NCBI GenBank assembly: GCA_000697055.1
Contig: JNDT01001178.1
Coordinates: forward strand, 1-32,768
Reading direction: 5' to 3'
Length of the DNA: 32,768 bases
Origin: Saksenaea vasiformis B4078
Taxonomy: Eukaryota; Mucoromycota; Mucoromycetes; Mucorales; Saksenaeaceae
Shown here: piece after piece, positions 30,263-32,768 of the stretch
Numbering within the stretch: the first letter of the stretch is position 1
Layout of the letters: each line of letters starts with the position of its first letter
The notes under the pieces: generated by a model
Databases searched by the model: none
What the model saw: the letters and a program-made list of their open reading frames with translations, nothing else
What the model was told of the DNA's origin: nothing
Translations under genes and position numbers: made by a program

Positions 30263-32090
30263 TAAATGTTTTGAGCGCGTGATGTTTCTGAAAAATCCGG
30301 AGTGATGAGCTGGCAACTTTGTTGGCTTGTATTTTGATATCCGAGAGCAGTGTCTGGAAGTTACGATATATGCCGTTGCGTTGTTGGCCCACGGAATTGC
30401 CGAGATACTTCCAATCGTCTAGCAAGCTGATGCGTGGAATACGGGTACCACGATAGTGAAGTTGCATATTGTGATCCTCGCGTCGACGCATATCTCCCTT
30501 AGGGAGAGTAGCAGAGAAGCACGTTTTGTGTGCGTTGATCGTTAATCCAGTCTGTTCCGCGAAAGTGACCACGGTACTATGTAATTGCCGAAAGTGAGCA
30601 GGATCATGAGAAAAAATCGTCAAATCGTCCGCAAGTAGCAGATGGTTGTGTTGATGCTGCTGCGTCGTAGGCTGAAGGCGATTGAGGCGATGAGTTAGTT
30701 CCAAGAGACACAAGGTAAAGATCATAGGTGAAGCGGGGTCTCCTTGCTTGGTGCCACGTTTGAGGTCGATGATATCAGAAGGTCCCGCCGTTGATTGTAT
30801 CCAACACCCAATTGAGTCGTAGAGGCTCATAATAATCGCGATGGCCTGTCCGTTCAACCCAGCGTATACGAGCGATTCCTTGATTCGAGTATGAGACACG
30901 CTGCCGAAAGCATCTTTGAGATCATAGGAGCAGATGTATAGCGGCAGTTTTTGGCGGTGTGAATGACGAATGATCGCGTGCAGATAGTAATCGTGTTCAA
31001 TACAACCAGGCAGTGGCATGAATCCTTTCTGATTATGCGGAATTGTCTCCTCCAAAATATTTCGCAGTAAGCGGTCAATGACGGCGGAATAGAGCTTAGC
31101 AGCCGAGTTTTGCAATGCGATAGGGCGCCAATTGGAAGCGCACGCAGGATCATCCTTTTTGTAGAGCAGGATCGTGCGAGAAAGCTTCCAATGGCGCGGA
31201 ATCCAAGCAAGATGATAGCATCGCTGAAAGATGCAGAGGAGCCAGTATCGTAGACAAGGAAATAAAAGCCAAACCTTGTAAGGGATGCCGTCGAAGCCAG
31301 GAGAAGACGTTTTGTTGAAGCGTTTGAAGACTTCATCCACGAGATCCCGGTCGATGGCGCCCAGAGAAAGCCCAGAGGAAGAGGTGTCCTGTTGAGACGA
31401 TGTTGAGGAGACAGACTGCGGACCATATTGCTGATTAAAATGCGTGTAGAGATCGGCAGGAGCAATCGAGCAAGATTGTCGTTCCCGCGGATTAACCAAA
31501 TTATCGTACGTGATCTTGGGATGGTGACGGTATTGGTGAAAGAGTGTATTAGCAGTACGACTTTCACGGATACGGCTGCGTTCACGAAGTAAGCGACGTC
31601 GATCGCCACTAGAGAGAGAGGGATCACGCAGCTGCTCAGTGAGGACCGCCTCATCGTCCATGTTCTGCAGACCATCAGGACTCGTGCGTTGAGTAGGCCG
31701 TGTGTCTTCTGCAATGAGTAGATACAGATGGTCGTGGAAACGGTTATTTTTCTGCTCTATCGTTGCGTGGTCGTCACTTGCAGTAACCAACTAGTGGTCA
31801 ACGAGTTCTTGGATAGTAGCCTCAAATGCACGGCGAGCATTTTGGTTTTTGAATAGAGGTACACAAAGGTCGAGATGAGCGTGTAGACACCAACTGTTCG
31901 ATACTTGCATAGGCGCGGTGTGCGGTTGGGCGTCAAGATTCGACAGGTGAAGTTGTGTCGATTTCCATAGCAGCCGTGGGGACGGAATGTGGTTGGGAGG
32001 ACTGTTGGCGTCGTCTAGTGTCCTCAGCGAGTGAGTCCAAAAAGTCTTCATCAAAATCCAGATCAAGATCAACGGAAGTAGACCGGCCAC
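30213..32090 (-). pseudogene. LINE ORF, reverse transcriptase part (with internal stop)
   Basis: One frame from about 31965 to 30213, broken by a single TAG at 31793-31791; the sequence on both sides reads as one protein. RT blocks are clear: SSPGFDGIPYKVW, LLYKKDDPACASNWRPIAL, the first catalytic Asp in ICSYDLKDAFGSVSHTRI, RGTKQGDPASPMIF, and the catalytic LLADDLTIF near 30620-30645 (LADD in place of the commoner YADD/FADD). It ends with HALKTFILPQL just before a frame change near 30240-30262. It would copy the element RNA at the nicked target. Confidence 0.88.
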
Positions 32091-32768
32091 GTTGTGGTGT
32101 AATATTATGCATGGTCAGTGCTGTCGAGTCTGAGAGTACAGAGCGAGAGCGTGCGCACGGTGTAGATACTGTAGTATCGGCTGTTGTGTTGGCTGCAGTG
32201 TTCACAGGCATAGCGGGTACGTCCGTTGATGTGAGATCGAAAACTCGAGCTGATCGGCTGTCCAGTTGTCCATCTGATCCTTTATCCGAACCTCCACGAA
32301 AGACATCATCCAGTCTATCCTCCAAAATTCCATCCGATCCGCGGTGTAATCCGCCATCCAAGTCGGTATCCAGTCCCAGTCCTTGTCCCGCTCGAGCATG
32401 CTGGCATTTAGTGAGGTGACGGTCATCTAAAGAGGCTTCAGGCAGCGTAATTGAAGACGGGAAGCAGGTAGGGTTGGGTAGATCGATGCTGTTGAGAAAG
32501 TCCAGCACACGAGAAGCAGTCTGTGGAGAGAGAGGCGGATGCGGATCACCATCAATGTCGTCGTCTTCACCCTCGTTGTCTTCTGATTGTAAGTGTATAG
32601 AGTTGTGTCGTCGTCGAGACACATGAGGAGGGCCCGATGGTCGCGTTGAGTTGGAAAGACGACGACGATGTAGTAGGTCACGGTCTGGTTGTGGAGACCG
32701 GCAGGCTAAAGAGCGTTTGCCTAGAATAGAGTCTGAGATGGGCGGTATAGGCCGAGAGTCCAGTTCTG
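31933..32768 (-). pseudogene. LINE ORF, N-terminal part (open past right edge)
   Basis: This frame is open from the right edge to a stop at 31933. It is rich in Asp, Ser and Arg, with stretches such as SVDLDLDFDEDFLDSLAED and a lone TKCQHARAG. No zinc finger or nucleic-acid-binding domain can be named with confidence. It passes into the RT part only by a frame change at about 31940-31965. Confidence 0.6.

Larger units (their letters stand above)
28481..32768 (-). mobile_element. Decayed non-LTR retrotransposon (LINE) with restriction-like endonuclease
   Basis: Occupies the last 4.3 kb and continues beyond the right edge, transcribed leftwards. In 5' to 3' order it has an acidic/low-complexity N-terminal region, a reverse transcriptase, a CX2CX7HX4C knuckle and a PD-(D/E)xK-type endonuclease, then a 3' UTR of about 250 bp. 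No apurinic-type endonuclease is seen upstream of the RT. This order is that of the early-branching LINE clades (R2, R4, NeSL, CRE), which usually insert at fixed targets. Two frame changes and one stop codon interrupt the coding region, so this copy should be inactive. The 3' end is placed at 28481, where the tRNA-like half begins; an AATAAA (28491-28496 on the minus strand) lies about 10 bases before it. Confidence 0.88.

Noticed and set aside
28481..32768. Identification with the centromeric Grem-LINE1 elements of Mucor
   Set aside because: Those are recalled as carrying an upstream AP-type endonuclease; here the endonuclease is C-terminal and restriction-like, so the name is not justified.
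1..32768. CRISPR arrays, bacterial operons or phage genes
   Set aside because: Spliced eukaryotic genes throughout; no regular short repeats with unique spacers.

Overview
The window is eukaryotic nuclear DNA, most likely from an early-diverging (Mucoromycota-type, zygomycete) fungus. Genes are compact and intron-rich, with 40-110 nt GT-AG introns (two look GC-AG). The protein families are fungal/opisthokont: SAC1, eIF3b, RasGEF, RasGAP and the lysine/saccharopine pathway. The lysine gene is the fused form usual in animals and plants rather than the two separate LYS1/LYS9 genes of Dikarya. The species cannot be named from the sequence alone. All exon models below were built by hand from splice sites and reading-frame continuity.

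Layout: (1) 1-488, minus: 5' part of a transposase-like gene cut by the left edge. (2) 0.5-2.2 kb: no gene seen; hairpins and a foldback. (3) 2238-3289, minus: secreted trypsin-like serine protease. (4) 3640-7397, minus: 16-exon bifunctional lysine-ketoglutarate reductase/saccharopine dehydrogenase with a mitochondrial-type leader. (5) 8753-10019, plus: NEPRO/RMP1-like nucleolar protein, tail to tail with (6) 10178-13029, minus: RasGEF. (7) 13763-18876, plus: 24-exon RasGAP with a BAR-like region, two PH domains, C2 and GAP. Genes 6 and 7 are divergent neighbours with opposite effects on Ras. (8) 19139-19612, plus: small glutaredoxin-fold-like protein. (9) 20472-22889, plus: SAC1 phosphoinositide phosphatase. 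(10) 22.9-24.1 kb: gene-free, with repeats. (11) 24124-26446, minus: eIF3b. (12) 26868-27175, plus: small two-exon gene of unknown function. (13) 27.2-28.5 kb: AT-rich, one doubtful gene. (14) 28481 to the right edge, minus: a decayed non-LTR retrotransposon with a reverse transcriptase, a CCHC knuckle and a C-terminal restriction-like endonuclease (R2/NeSL/CRE type). Its 3' end abuts, on the same strand, what looks like the 3' half of a tRNA gene.

The most interesting points are the retrotransposon/tRNA junction, which suggests target-specific insertion, and the head-to-head RasGEF/RasGAP pair. The RasGAP itself has an uncommon membrane-binding architecture, and its arginine-finger codon is split at the end of a 22-nt microexon.
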